A stretch of DNA of 64,000 nucleotides from Taklimakanibacter deserti (GTDB lineage Bacteria > Pseudomonadota > Alphaproteobacteria > Rhizobiales > Aestuariivirgaceae). The DNA lies in contig QORU01000003.1 of the NCBI GenBank assembly GCA_003574785.1, forward strand, positions 372,001-436,000, in the 5' to 3' direction. Position 1 is the stretch's first letter. Every line of letters starts with the position of its first letter. Below the pieces are notes generated by a model. The model ran no database searches. It was given only the letters and a program-made list of their open reading frames with translations, and was not told the origin of the DNA. Shown here one piece after another: positions 8,453 through 16,195 of the stretch. The position numbers and the translations under genes were made by a program.

Positions 8453-9663
8453 CAGCTCTTCGCCATCCAGGATTCGAGCGGGCCCTGGCGCCTGGCGAGC
8501 AGCGCCTGGCCGAGTTGCAGGCCGTGCAGCACGAGGCAGATGACGGTCCACCAGGCCACCGCCAGGAGGCCCCAGTCGGGACGGCCCGCCAGGGTGAAAA
8601 CGGTCAGGATCAGGAGATTGGGATTGCGCCTGGCGGTGATCTGGCGAAACAGCGTATCGACCTTCCGCCAGATATGGATTTCAAGGCCGAGCCATTTGAT
8701 GGCGATGCCCTCCATCAGCCGCTGCAGGACATAGCCGCCGAGGATCGCCGTGATCACGATCCAGAAGGTTCGGGTGTCGAGCGCGAGGCCTGCCTGGGCG
8801 AGGCCCAGGGCCCAGGCGACATACCAGAAGGGCGGGTGCACGAGATCGAGCCCGTGATCGAAAACATCCCCCCACTTGCTGGAGGTCAGCGTGGTGCGGG
8901 CCAGCTTGCCGTCGACGGTATCGAGGAAGGTCATGAGCCACGCCGCTGCAAGACCCAGGCCAAAATGGCCTTCGAGGAAGAGCCAGAAGGCGAGGAACAC
9001 CAGCACCGCGCCCACGAGCGTCACCATGTTGGGCGTGATGCCGCGCGGCGCCAGCCACCGGGTCGCCATGAAAGCGGGCCTCGGCCATAGATGCTTGGTG
9101 ATGAGATCGGTGGCGCCCTTGTAGGTTCCCATGAACATGCGCCATTCGACTTCATGCCGGTTGGCGGGGTTGAGCCTGAAGGCATAGGGCGTCTCGCGCT
9201 TGCGCAGCGCCTTCCAGAACCTGGCGTCGAGCTCATCGGGGGTGCGCGCTGACAGGTGCAGGTCGGGCGATGGCTCGCGGCCATTCGCCAGGATGTCGGC
9301 GACCGCCTCGGCATGCCGGCCTTCAGCCTGGACGGCGAGCGCCATGGAGCCTTCAGCGCCATCGCCGGTGAGGAGAAGGCCGGACGGTTTCGCGAGTATC
9401 GGGATCAAAGGCTGGTCCAGCACCGCGTCCGCCCGGATGAAGATCACCGGGCCATTGTGCTGCCTCGCCGCATCGAGCGCGATCTCGTCCGTCACCTTCT
9501 CGCGCGCGAACTGCCGGCGCAGGCGCTCGACCGGGGTCAGCGCCCACAGGCGGATGCCGCTTTCGCCAATGAAGCAGAGCACGGGCCTTTGCGTCCGCTC
9601 CGGCACCGGTTCGGAAGCCGCGTCTTGGGAAGCGGTTGCTTGCGTCTCTTGCTCGGCCGTCAT
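8452..9663 (-). CDS. cpgC: CDP-alcohol phosphotransferase with N-terminal NTP-transferase-like domain, CpgC-like
   Basis: A 403-residue two-part protein. The C-terminal half is an integral membrane CDP-alcohol phosphatidyltransferase with the complete signature D-x2-DG-x2-AR-x8-G-x3-D-x3-D, in the segment beginning DTVDGKLAR near residue 245. The N-terminal 190 residues are soluble and resemble a degenerate nucleotidyltransferase, with no intact metal-binding DxD visible. It probably adds an alcohol-phosphate head group to a lipid or to a CDP-activated substrate in the inner membrane. Caulobacter CpgC holds the same neighbourhood position. Start ATG 9663 overlaps the lptG-like stop by 4 bp. 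Confidence 0.82.
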   Translation of the reverse strand: MTAEQETQATASQDAASEPVPERTQRPVLCFIGESGIRLWALTPVERLRRQFAREKVTDEIALDAARQHNGPVIFIRADAVLDQPLIPILAKPSGLLLTGDGAEGSMALAVQAEGRHAEAVADILANGREPSPDLHLSARTPDELDARFWKALRKRETPYAFRLNPANRHEVEWRMFMGTYKGATDLITKHLWPRPAFMATRWLAPRGITPNMVTLVGAVLVFLAFWLFLEGHFGLGLAAAWLMTFLDTVDGKLARTTLTSSKWGDVFDHGLDLVHPPFWYVAWALGLAQAGLALDTRTFWIVITAILGGYVLQRLMEGIAIKWLGLEIHIWRKVDTLFRQITARRNPNLLILTVFTLAGRPDWGLLAVAWWTVICLVLHGLQLGQALLARRQGPLESWMAKS

Positions 9664-10736
9664 ACGTGTTCGGTGCGGAAGGAAACAATGCCGGCGACGG
9701 CGGCGAGGCCCAATACCGGCGCCCAGGCGGCGAACCATGGTGTAACGAAGCCAAGCTCGCCCATGGTGACCGATATGCCGTCGACGATGAAGAACAGGAA
9801 GCCGAAGCCGATGCCGACGGCAAACATCACGCCGATGCCGCCGCCGCGACGGAAGCGCACGGCGAGCGGGATGCAGAGCGCGATCATAGCGAGAGCAGTG
9901 ACGAACAAGGTCAGCCGTTTGTGCCACCAGGTCTGATAGACCCAGGTGGGCCTGATGCCGAAGCCGGAATTCTCGATGAAATAGCCGAGGTCGTTCATGC
10001 TCATCTCTTCCGGATCGCCCGAGCGGGCGCCGGCCGCGGCCGGGCGGAAGGAGCCCGAGTAGATCATCTGGTCGAGCCGGTTCGGGGGAAGATTGTCGCG
10101 GTAATAGACCAGCACATTCGACAAGTGCCAGCGGTCCTGGCTGAGCACGGCGGTCTTGGCCATGATCTGCTCGCGCAACAGGCCGTTCTCGTCGCGCCGG
10201 AAGATGATGACGTCATCGAGCTTGGTGGCTTGCGCATTGGCGCCCCCGGCGCGCAGGATGTCGCGGCCGGCGCGCATCCATATGGGATCGCGCTTGCCTC
10301 CCACCTTAAGCTTCTTCTCGCCGTAATCGCCGATGCCCCATTCACGCAAGACCGGTGCCGCCCGCGGCACGGCCTGGTCGTTGAGCAGGAAGTGCAGGCC
10401 GCCGGCGAAAATGGCGAAAGGCAGAAGCATGAGCACGATGCGGAAGGGCGAGAGGCCGGCCGACCAGATGGCCGGCATCTCGTTGCGATAGCTGAGCTCC
10501 ATCAGGACGAGAAGCAGCGCGATCAGCACGCTGATCGGCAGGAAGGTCGCGAGCGTGGCGGGTGCCCGCATCAGGAAATAGGAGAAAACGACATTGGGAT
10601 CGCCGTTGCGCAGCGCCAGGATTTCCGGCGCATAGGTGACGATCTCGAGCGTGATCACGAAAATGGAAATGCCGACGAGGATGAAGATGAAGCGTATGAA
10701 CAGCATACGCGTCAGCATCCAGCCGAGGATCTTCAT
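9660..10736 (-). CDS. lptG: LptG-type permease inside the sphingolipid operon
   Basis: A 358-residue LptF/LptG (YjgP/YjgQ) family permease. It has membrane helices at about residues 12-33, 56-80 and 100-120, a large periplasmic beta-jellyroll domain (about 130-270), then three C-terminal helices. LptFG form the permease pair that extracts lipopolysaccharide from the inner membrane. Here the gene is coupled by ATGA overlap to the lptF-like gene and to cpgC, with no LPS-assembly gene (lptD, pepA, surA) nearby. I infer that this pair handles the sphingolipid, or both lipids. Start ATG 10736 fits the first helix. Confidence 0.85.
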   Translation of the reverse strand: MKILGWMLTRMLFIRFIFILVGISIFVITLEIVTYAPEILALRNGDPNVVFSYFLMRAPATLATFLPISVLIALLLVLMELSYRNEMPAIWSAGLSPFRIVLMLLPFAIFAGGLHFLLNDQAVPRAAPVLREWGIGDYGEKKLKVGGKRDPIWMRAGRDILRAGGANAQATKLDDVIIFRRDENGLLREQIMAKTAVLSQDRWHLSNVLVYYRDNLPPNRLDQMIYSGSFRPAAAGARSGDPEEMSMNDLGYFIENSGFGIRPTWVYQTWWHKRLTLFVTALAMIALCIPLAVRFRRGGGIGVMFAVGIGFGFLFFIVDGISVTMGELGFVTPWFAAWAPVLGLAAVAGIVSFRTEHV

Positions 10737-11953
10737 GCCGGATCTCCGTGCAGGATGCGCACCGCGATGCGGCGGAAGAACTGCCGCAGGACGTTGGCGA
10801 TGCGGTCGATGAAACCGTCGAGCCCGTCGGCCTTGAGCGTGAAGGCGGTCGTCCAGAACCGCCAGGCGGCATAGGCGGTAAAGATCAGGAAGGGCAGCCA
10901 CATGGTGAGCCAGGGCGATGTGCCATGCGCCTGGGTGGTGATCGCACCCTGCTCGATGATCTCGTTCAAGGCGACGAGCAGCACGAGGGCGATGCCGAAG
11001 CGATAGTTGCGCTGGTTGCGGCGCCGGCCGAGAGCGAAAGGCACCGCCAGGAATGGCAGCATCGGCAAGGTGAGTATGGTGACCAGCCGCTTGTGCAGTT
11101 CGGCGCGCATCTCGTCGGGTGTCGCCCCTTGCGGCGGATGATCCTGCTGGAGGATGAGCTCGGGCAGCGTCAGCTCCCGTTCATCGTCGCCGCGCGGCCT
11201 GAAGGTCTTGTCGGCGACCTGCCCGAGAGGGGTGTCGGCTATGTCGAAAGTGCTGACCGTCGATGCGGGCGGCGGCTGGCTGGAACCTGGGTCCGGCGCG
11301 CGATCGATCTGCAGGCGGTGGCCGTTCTCGAGGCGCAATACCGGCAACGGCGTATTGGTGTTCTGGATCAGCCGGCCCGTCGCCGCGGTCACCGTCTCGA
11401 GGCCGCCGTCGCCGCGGTTGTCGAAGAGGAAAATACGCTCGAAAGACCCGGCGGAGCGGTTGAGCTTGTCAAGGATGAAGGTGCGGGAGCGCGCCTGCAT
11501 GAAGATGCCTTCCTCGGCGAGATAGAAGACATCGACATTCTCCACATTGAAGACCACGGCGCGATATGCGTAGCGGCCATGCGGTTGCAGCCAGCCGACG
11601 ATGAGGATGGACAAAGCGGCGAGGATGAGCGACAGGATCGCCACCGGCTGGGCCAGGCGATGGAGTCCGATCCCCGAGGCGAGGAAGGCGTCGATCTCGC
11701 TGTCGCGCGACATCTTGTTGAAACTGTACAAGAGACCGAGAAAGAGCGCGGCCGGGATGGCGAGGCCCAGATAATGCGGCACAAGATAGGCCAGCATCTC
11801 GAAGACGACGCCGAAGGAGTTCTTCTTGCCCAGCGTCGTGTCGAGAAGGCGCACCATCCGCTCCGCCAGCAGCACGAGGAGGCCGATGGTGATCGATATC
11901 ATCAGCGGCTTGGCGAGCTGGCTCAGCACATAGCGGTCTACGATACGAAACAC
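10733..11953 (-). CDS. lptF: LptF-type permease inside the sphingolipid operon
   Basis: A 406-residue partner of the LptG-like protein, starting at GTG 11953, six bp after the HIT gene. It begins RIVDRYVLSQLAKP, a typical LptF opening, has three N-terminal helices, a periplasmic domain with a proline/serine-rich insert near residues 225-240, and three C-terminal helices. A basic amphipathic tail of about 30 residues after the last helix is longer than usual. It requires an ATPase such as LptB, which is not encoded nearby. Confidence 0.85.
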   Translation of the reverse strand: MFRIVDRYVLSQLAKPLMISITIGLLVLLAERMVRLLDTTLGKKNSFGVVFEMLAYLVPHYLGLAIPAALFLGLLYSFNKMSRDSEIDAFLASGIGLHRLAQPVAILSLILAALSILIVGWLQPHGRYAYRAVVFNVENVDVFYLAEEGIFMQARSRTFILDKLNRSAGSFERIFLFDNRGDGGLETVTAATGRLIQNTNTPLPVLRLENGHRLQIDRAPDPGSSQPPPASTVSTFDIADTPLGQVADKTFRPRGDDERELTLPELILQQDHPPQGATPDEMRAELHKRLVTILTLPMLPFLAVPFALGRRRNQRNYRFGIALVLLVALNEIIEQGAITTQAHGTSPWLTMWLPFLIFTAYAAWRFWTTAFTLKADGLDGFIDRIANVLRQFFRRIAVRILHGDPA

Positions 11954-11959
11954 GGTGCT

Positions 11960-12397
11960 TCAGCCTTTCGGCCAGTGATGACGAATGGCATCGCGCAGCC
12001 TCACTTGGGCCTCGGCGGGCAAGGTCGTGGCCTGAGCGAGACTGGGCTGCCCGGGCCAGCCGGCATCGGGGAACTCCGCCGCCTCGAAACGCGGCGGTTG
12101 CGCATAGCGCGGGATGATGTGGAAATGCACGTGCGGGTCGACCATCATGAGCATCAGATAATTGATCTTGTCATAGGCACTGAAGTTCCTCAGACCGGTC
12201 TCGATGCAATGCGTTACATGGGCCAATTCCGCAAAGGCTTGCGGCGGAATTTGGGAGAAGGCCGTCCAGTCTCCCTTGGCTCCCAGGATCAAGGATCCAA
12301 GGGTGACCTGCGCCGGTCGCAGCAGAACAACCCAGTGCTTGTAGTCTGCGATCAGGGTCTCGGGAAGGCCAAATTTGACGAGCGTGGCATTCGACAT
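11960..12397 (-). CDS. HIT-family nucleotide hydrolase/transferase
   Basis: A 145-residue histidine-triad protein with the catalytic motif HVHFHII (H-x-H-x-H) near residue 88. Such proteins hydrolyse nucleotide phosphoramidates or diadenosine polyphosphates, or transfer nucleotides. An AAGGGA ribosome site lies 12 bases before ATG 12397 and only two bases before ATG 12409, favouring the shorter form. It is second in the reverse sphingolipid operon, so a role in processing a nucleotide-activated head-group intermediate is possible but only inferred. Confidence 0.85.
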   Translation of the reverse strand: MSNATLVKFGLPETLIADYKHWVVLLRPAQVTLGSLILGAKGDWTAFSQIPPQAFAELAHVTHCIETGLRNFSAYDKINYLMLMMVDPHVHFHIIPRYAQPPRFEAAEFPDAGWPGQPSLAQATTLPAEAQVRLRDAIRHHWPKG

Positions 12398-12443
12398 AAT
12401 TTGTAACATTCCCTTACGTAATGATATAGCGATTTCCCGTTTT

Positions 12444-13358
12444 CTACAGCGTATAGGCAGGATCGGCTACAAAAGAACCCTGCTTGCCGTCCCACCGGCG
12501 CACCGTGACGCTCGTCGTCCAGGCGCCGTCCTGCCGGCGGATCTTATATAGGTACCAGGCGGCGGCATCGTAGGTGGCAAAGCCGGGGGAGGTCGCCGAG
12601 GGCGCCCCCATGAGATGGGCGGTGCCGAAAGGCGTCTTGAGGGCCGAGCGCCCATGCCGGTGATTGTGGCCATAAAGGACCAGATCGGCGCCGTGCTCCT
12701 CGATGATCCGCTTCAGGTCCTTGTCGTCGTCGAGCGCCCGGCGTCTCGGCGTCAGGCCCGGGACCGGCGGATGGTGAATCAGGATCACGCGATAGAAGCC
12801 GCGCTGGCGCAAATCCTGAAGGATCGGGCCCAGACGGTCGAGCTGATCCTGCCCCACACGGCCGCCGGCGCGGAAAAGCGATTGCGGCACGGCGCTCGAG
12901 AGGCCGATCAGGGCGATGTTGCGGCGCTGGCGGACGAAGGGGAAGAGCGCGTCCGGATCCACGGGATCGCGCGCCGATGCGAGCTTGATGTCCCCGGTCA
13001 TGTAGTCGGACCAGAGGCCGGCGCCCTCGGCCCAGGGAAAGGGGCGATAGGCGTCATGATTGCCGGGCACCAGCGTTATCCAATCGGCCGGGCCGAAAGC
13101 CTTGAGCCACTGGGCTGCCGCCACGAATTCCTGACGGAGCGCGATGTTGATGAGGTCCCCGGTCAGCGCCACGTGATCAGGCGATTGGGCCTTGATGTCG
13201 GAGATCATCGCCATGGCGATCACGGGATCATGCAGGAAACGCCGCCGGCGATGCCAGCTGATCTTCCCCAGCGCCCGTTTCCCCAGATAGTCGCGCCATG
13301 ATTCGGCCCTGGGCAAAGGGCCGATATGGACGTCGGAAAGGTGAGCCAGGGTGAACAT
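12444..13358 (-). CDS. Calcineurin-like metallophosphoesterase
   Basis: A 304-residue dinuclear-metal phosphoesterase with all core motifs: D-x-H (D9, H11), GD near residue 67, GNHD near 99, HH near 195 and GHNH near 231. No signal peptide, so cytoplasmic. First gene of the reverse operon that continues HIT - lptF - lptG - cpgC - cpgB - cpgA-like. It could hydrolyse a phosphodiester or pyrophosphate intermediate of the lipid head group, in the manner of UDP-diacylglucosamine pyrophosphatases, but the substrate is unknown. Confidence 0.85.
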   Translation of the reverse strand: MFTLAHLSDVHIGPLPRAESWRDYLGKRALGKISWHRRRRFLHDPVIAMAMISDIKAQSPDHVALTGDLINIALRQEFVAAAQWLKAFGPADWITLVPGNHDAYRPFPWAEGAGLWSDYMTGDIKLASARDPVDPDALFPFVRQRRNIALIGLSSAVPQSLFRAGGRVGQDQLDRLGPILQDLRQRGFYRVILIHHPPVPGLTPRRRALDDDKDLKRIIEEHGADLVLYGHNHRHGRSALKTPFGTAHLMGAPSATSPGFATYDAAAWYLYKIRRQDGAWTTSVTVRRWDGKQGSFVADPAYTL

Positions 13359-13435
13359 AAGGGATTAAGACAGTCTCGTTGACTTCCGGAGAATCGGGTG
13401 CGAATTGAGGTCCGCCGTTTTAGAGCCTTTCGGGT

Positions 13436-13464
13436 TTTGGTCGAATCCTTTTGATTCGAACAAA
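13436..13464. repeat. Near-perfect inverted repeat in divergent intergenic region
   Basis: A 12-bp arm (TTTGGTCGAATC) and its complement, with one mismatch, surround a CTTTT centre. It lies between the start of the phosphoesterase operon (13358, reverse) and the nucleotidyltransferase (13498, forward). It could be an operator serving both or a transcript hairpin. It is not followed by a T-run on the forward strand. Confidence 0.55.
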
Positions 13465-13497
13465 GCGGGGGCGGGGTGATCAGCGAGTTCAAGCATC

Positions 13498-14226
13498 GTG
13501 AAAGTCGTCATTCTTGGAGCAGGGCAGGGCAAGCGCCTCTTGCCGCTCACTGCCGAAGTCCCCAAGGCGCTCCTGGATATCGGCGGGCGTTCGCTCATCG
13601 GGCGTCAGATCGATGCCTTCGCGAGCTGCGGCGTCGGCGAATTCGTCGTCGTGACGGGCTATGGGGCGGGACGCATGGAAGAGGCCTTGTCCCAGATCGC
13701 GCGCGAAAAGCGCATCAGCATCAAGACCATCTTCAATCCGTTCTACGGCGTTGCCGACAACCTCGCCAGTTGCTGGATGGCGCGCCAGGAGATGAAGGGC
13801 GAGTTCATCCAGGTCAATGGCGACAACCTGTTCAAGGCGGATCTGGTGAAGGTCCTGCTCGAAGCACCACCGGCACCCGTCACCGTCGCCATCAATCACA
13901 AGCCCAATTATGACGCCGACGACATGAAAGTGATGATGGATGGCGAGAGGCTGACCGAGATCGGCAAGACCCTGCCGTCGGAGACCGTCAATGCCGAGGC
14001 CATCGGCTTCTATGTGTTCCGCGCGGAAGGGGCCAAGGCCTATGTCGAAACGCTGGACCGCGCCATGCGCGAGCCCTCGGGCCTCAAACAATGGTTCCCC
14101 GCCGCGGTCGGCATGCTGGCGAAACGCATCCCGGTCCACACGGTGGCGCTCGACGGCATCCAATGGTGCGAGGTCGATTTTCCCGTCGATCTGCAGCAGG
14201 CGCGCCAGCTCGTCTCAAGCTGGTAG
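13498..14226 (+). CDS. Sugar-phosphate-type nucleotidyltransferase, first of two
   Basis: A 242-residue nucleotidyltransferase of the glucose-1-phosphate thymidylyl/choline-phosphate cytidylyl type. It begins at GTG with VVILGAGQGKRLLPLT and PKALLDIGGRSL, the nucleotide-binding and catalytic-lysine segments; a metal-binding QVNGDNLF lies near residue 102. It should couple an NTP to a phosphorylated alcohol or sugar. Position within the sphingolipid locus suggests that it activates the head group, analogous to the nucleotidyltransferase (CpgD) implicated in Caulobacter ceramide phosphoglycerate. It is the only forward-strand gene between two reverse operons. Confidence 0.82.
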   Translation: MKVVILGAGQGKRLLPLTAEVPKALLDIGGRSLIGRQIDAFASCGVGEFVVVTGYGAGRMEEALSQIAREKRISIKTIFNPFYGVADNLASCWMARQEMKGEFIQVNGDNLFKADLVKVLLEAPPAPVTVAINHKPNYDADDMKVMMDGERLTEIGKTLPSETVNAEAIGFYVFRAEGAKAYVETLDRAMREPSGLKQWFPAAVGMLAKRIPVHTVALDGIQWCEVDFPVDLQQARQLVSSW

Positions 14227-14238
14227 AGTCTTTGTTCT

Positions 14239-14287
14239 GCGCATGATCTTTTCGGAAAACCGGTATCCACTTTTCCGGATCATGCGC
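14239..14287. repeat. Intergenic hairpin repeat, copy 2
   Basis: Perfect 10-bp outer arms GCGCATGATC / GATCATGCGC and an inner 7-bp stem CGGAAAA / TTTTCCG. It lies between convergent nucleotidyltransferase genes. The right arm supplies the TGA stop of the reverse gene at 14280. Same family as 3571 and 37610; I recall similar hairpins as common in Hyphomicrobiales genomes. Confidence 0.85.
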
Positions 14288-15062
14288 TTCTCGCGCGCAA
14301 AACTCTTTCCGCGAGTTCTTTGTCTTCAGGCTTGTCGACATCGACGGCCGCTTCCGCGAAGGGCATGAGCACCGGGCGGGCGGTGAGATCGAGGCGGCGC
14401 GAGGCGAGCGCAAAAGCGCTGTCGAGCGTCAGGGCACCGGTGAGGAAGCGCAGCAGCGCCACGGGGCCGAAAGCGCCGACCAGCCGCCAGGGCTGTTTGC
14501 GCAGCTTTTCCAGATCGTGCCAGAAGGCGAGCGCCTTGCGGGCGCGGGGCGATGTCAACGCGAAGAGATTGCAGCCCGAGACGCGATCGGGCCCGAATTT
14601 GAGATAGGTCCGCTTGGCGTCGGGGAAGCGCGCCAATATCGTCTCGGCGCGGGCGAGACCGGCTGCGAGATCGGCGCCCGACGTTGCCGCTTCGGCCAGG
14701 AAATACTGCAGCATCTCCGCGGTCAGGAGGGGATGATCGCCGGTGGTGATGGCCCAAGGAAACGCGGCGTTTTCCGGCAGCGCCGAGAGGGCCGAGCGCG
14801 CCGCGCTCTCGCCCGAAGCGAGGAATGCGACCTTCGCCGACAGGGGCCCCAGCGCTTCGTCGAGGAGCTTCCGGTTTTCGATCGAAACGGTGATCGAGGC
14901 GATTCCGGAAGACGAAAGCAGGGTGCTGATGACCCGTTTGAGCATCGGCTCGCCGCCGACCTCGACCAGGCATTTATGCGTGACGCCATAGGCCTTCGCC
15001 ATGGGATCGTCCGGCCCGCGACCGGCGGCGAGAACGAGCACATTCCAGCCGGGCGCCGTCAC
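14280..15062 (-). CDS. MobA-like nucleotidyltransferase, second of two
   Basis: A 260-residue NTP-transferase starting at GTG 15062, overlapping the ceramide-synthase-like stop by 4 bp. The N-terminal VLVLAAGRGPDDPMAK is the MobA-type nucleotide loop, KCLVEVGGEPML holds the catalytic lysine region, and TTGDHPLL near residue 105 is the metal-binding site. It is distinct in sequence from the transferase at 13498. The last four residues (RSA and stop) come from the intergenic repeat, indicating a C-terminus altered by repeat insertion. Probable role: activating a head-group precursor for the sphingolipid. Confidence 0.8.
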   Translation of the reverse strand: MTAPGWNVLVLAAGRGPDDPMAKAYGVTHKCLVEVGGEPMLKRVISTLLSSSGIASITVSIENRKLLDEALGPLSAKVAFLASGESAARSALSALPENAAFPWAITTGDHPLLTAEMLQYFLAEAATSGADLAAGLARAETILARFPDAKRTYLKFGPDRVSGCNLFALTSPRARKALAFWHDLEKLRKQPWRLVGAFGPVALLRFLTGALTLDSAFALASRRLDLTARPVLMPFAEAAVDVDKPEDKELAERVLRARSA

Positions 15063-16195
15063 GTGAGTCTTTTCTCGTAGATGCGATAGGTCTTGTATTC
15101 GGTCCCGCCCAGCGCCTGGATCATGCGGCGCATCGGCATGTTGTCTTCCAGGATCCACGACAATTCGGCATGCTTCGTGCCGCGGCCGAGATGATAGGAC
15201 CTGACCGCATCGATGACGGCGAGGGCGAGCGCCGAGCCCAAGGGCGTGCCATGATGCTTCCGGCGCACGCCCATCAGCGGCATGCGCACCGAGCGTGGCG
15301 GCCGCGCCAGGAGCCGCCAGGCGAGCCTGGCCCATCCGAAAGGCAGGAGCTTGCCGTCGAGGTCCCTGATCCAGTCATTCAGATTGGGAAGGCTGACCGC
15401 CATTGCGGCGGGCTCGCCCTTGTAGCTCGCAATGGCGATGTATTCGTCGCTCACCAGCAGCTTCAAGTTTTTTCCCAGCGCCGCGATCTCCTCATGGGTC
15501 ATCGGTACGAAGTCCCAATTCTCGGACCAGGCGTCATTGAAGATGTCGATGATGATGTTGATGTCGCGGTCGAGGTTCTTCTTGCTCAACGGCCTGATCG
15601 CGACATCGCCCGAGGTCTTGATCTTGTCGACCATGGCCTGCATGGCGCGCGGCAACGGCTTGAGACCGTCATAGTCATAGGCGAAGACGTCTTTCGCCTT
15701 GGTATAGCCGAGGTCTTCGAGATGCCGGGCATAATAGGGCAAGGCGTGCCCCATCATCATCGACGGCGGTGTTTCGAAGCCGGAAACGAGGAGGCCCATC
15801 TCGTCATTGATCGAGAAGTTGAACGGGCCGCGCACCGCCCCGAGGTCCTTCCGGCGCAGCCACGCTTCGGCGGCGGCGAGGAGGCTCGCGAAGACTTTCG
15901 GATCATCCACCGCATCGAGGAAACCGAACTGGCCGTGGCCATCGGGATGATGCTCGAGGCGCAGCCGGTCCCTTTGCGCCGAGATCCGGCCGACCGGCTT
16001 GTCATTGTCATAGGCAACGAAGAGCTGGACCTCGGAATGCCGGAAGTAGGGATTCTTGGCAGGATCGATATGCTCCTTGCGCTCGAGGTCGAGCGGCGCC
16101 ACCCAGTTCGGATCGTGAGCGAAAACCAGGTGGGGCACGCGCAGAAAGGCGCTCCTGTCCGCCTTGCCAGCCGCCTCGACCACCCTCAGGCTCAT
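15059..16195 (-). CDS. bcerS: GNAT-type bacterial ceramide synthase (N-acyltransferase), bCerS-like
   Basis: A 378-residue protein with duplicated GNAT-like folds. The N-terminal part holds FAHDPNWVAPLDLERKEHIDPAKNP-type sequence near residues 25-50, and the C-terminal part holds a GNAT-like SYHLGRGTKHAELSWILEDN segment near residues 335-355. The same family was shown in Caulobacter to N-acylate the sphingoid base, unrelated to eukaryotic ceramide synthases. ATG 16195 overlaps the ABC exporter stop by 4 bp. No membrane helix. Co-location with spt, cerR and ACP genes supports the assignment. Confidence 0.8.
   Translation of the reverse strand: MSLRVVEAAGKADRSAFLRVPHLVFAHDPNWVAPLDLERKEHIDPAKNPYFRHSEVQLFVAYDNDKPVGRISAQRDRLRLEHHPDGHGQFGFLDAVDDPKVFASLLAAAEAWLRRKDLGAVRGPFNFSINDEMGLLVSGFETPPSMMMGHALPYYARHLEDLGYTKAKDVFAYDYDGLKPLPRAMQAMVDKIKTSGDVAIRPLSKKNLDRDINIIIDIFNDAWSENWDFVPMTHEEIAALGKNLKLLVSDEYIAIASYKGEPAAMAVSLPNLNDWIRDLDGKLLPFGWARLAWRLLARPPRSVRMPLMGVRRKHHGTPLGSALALAVIDAVRSYHLGRGTKHAELSWILEDNMPMRRMIQALGGTEYKTYRIYEKRLT

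Noticed and set aside
13436..13464. tRNA T-arm-like sequence (GGTCGAATCC)
   Set aside because: No acceptor, D or anticodon arms surround it; it forms a simple inverted repeat.
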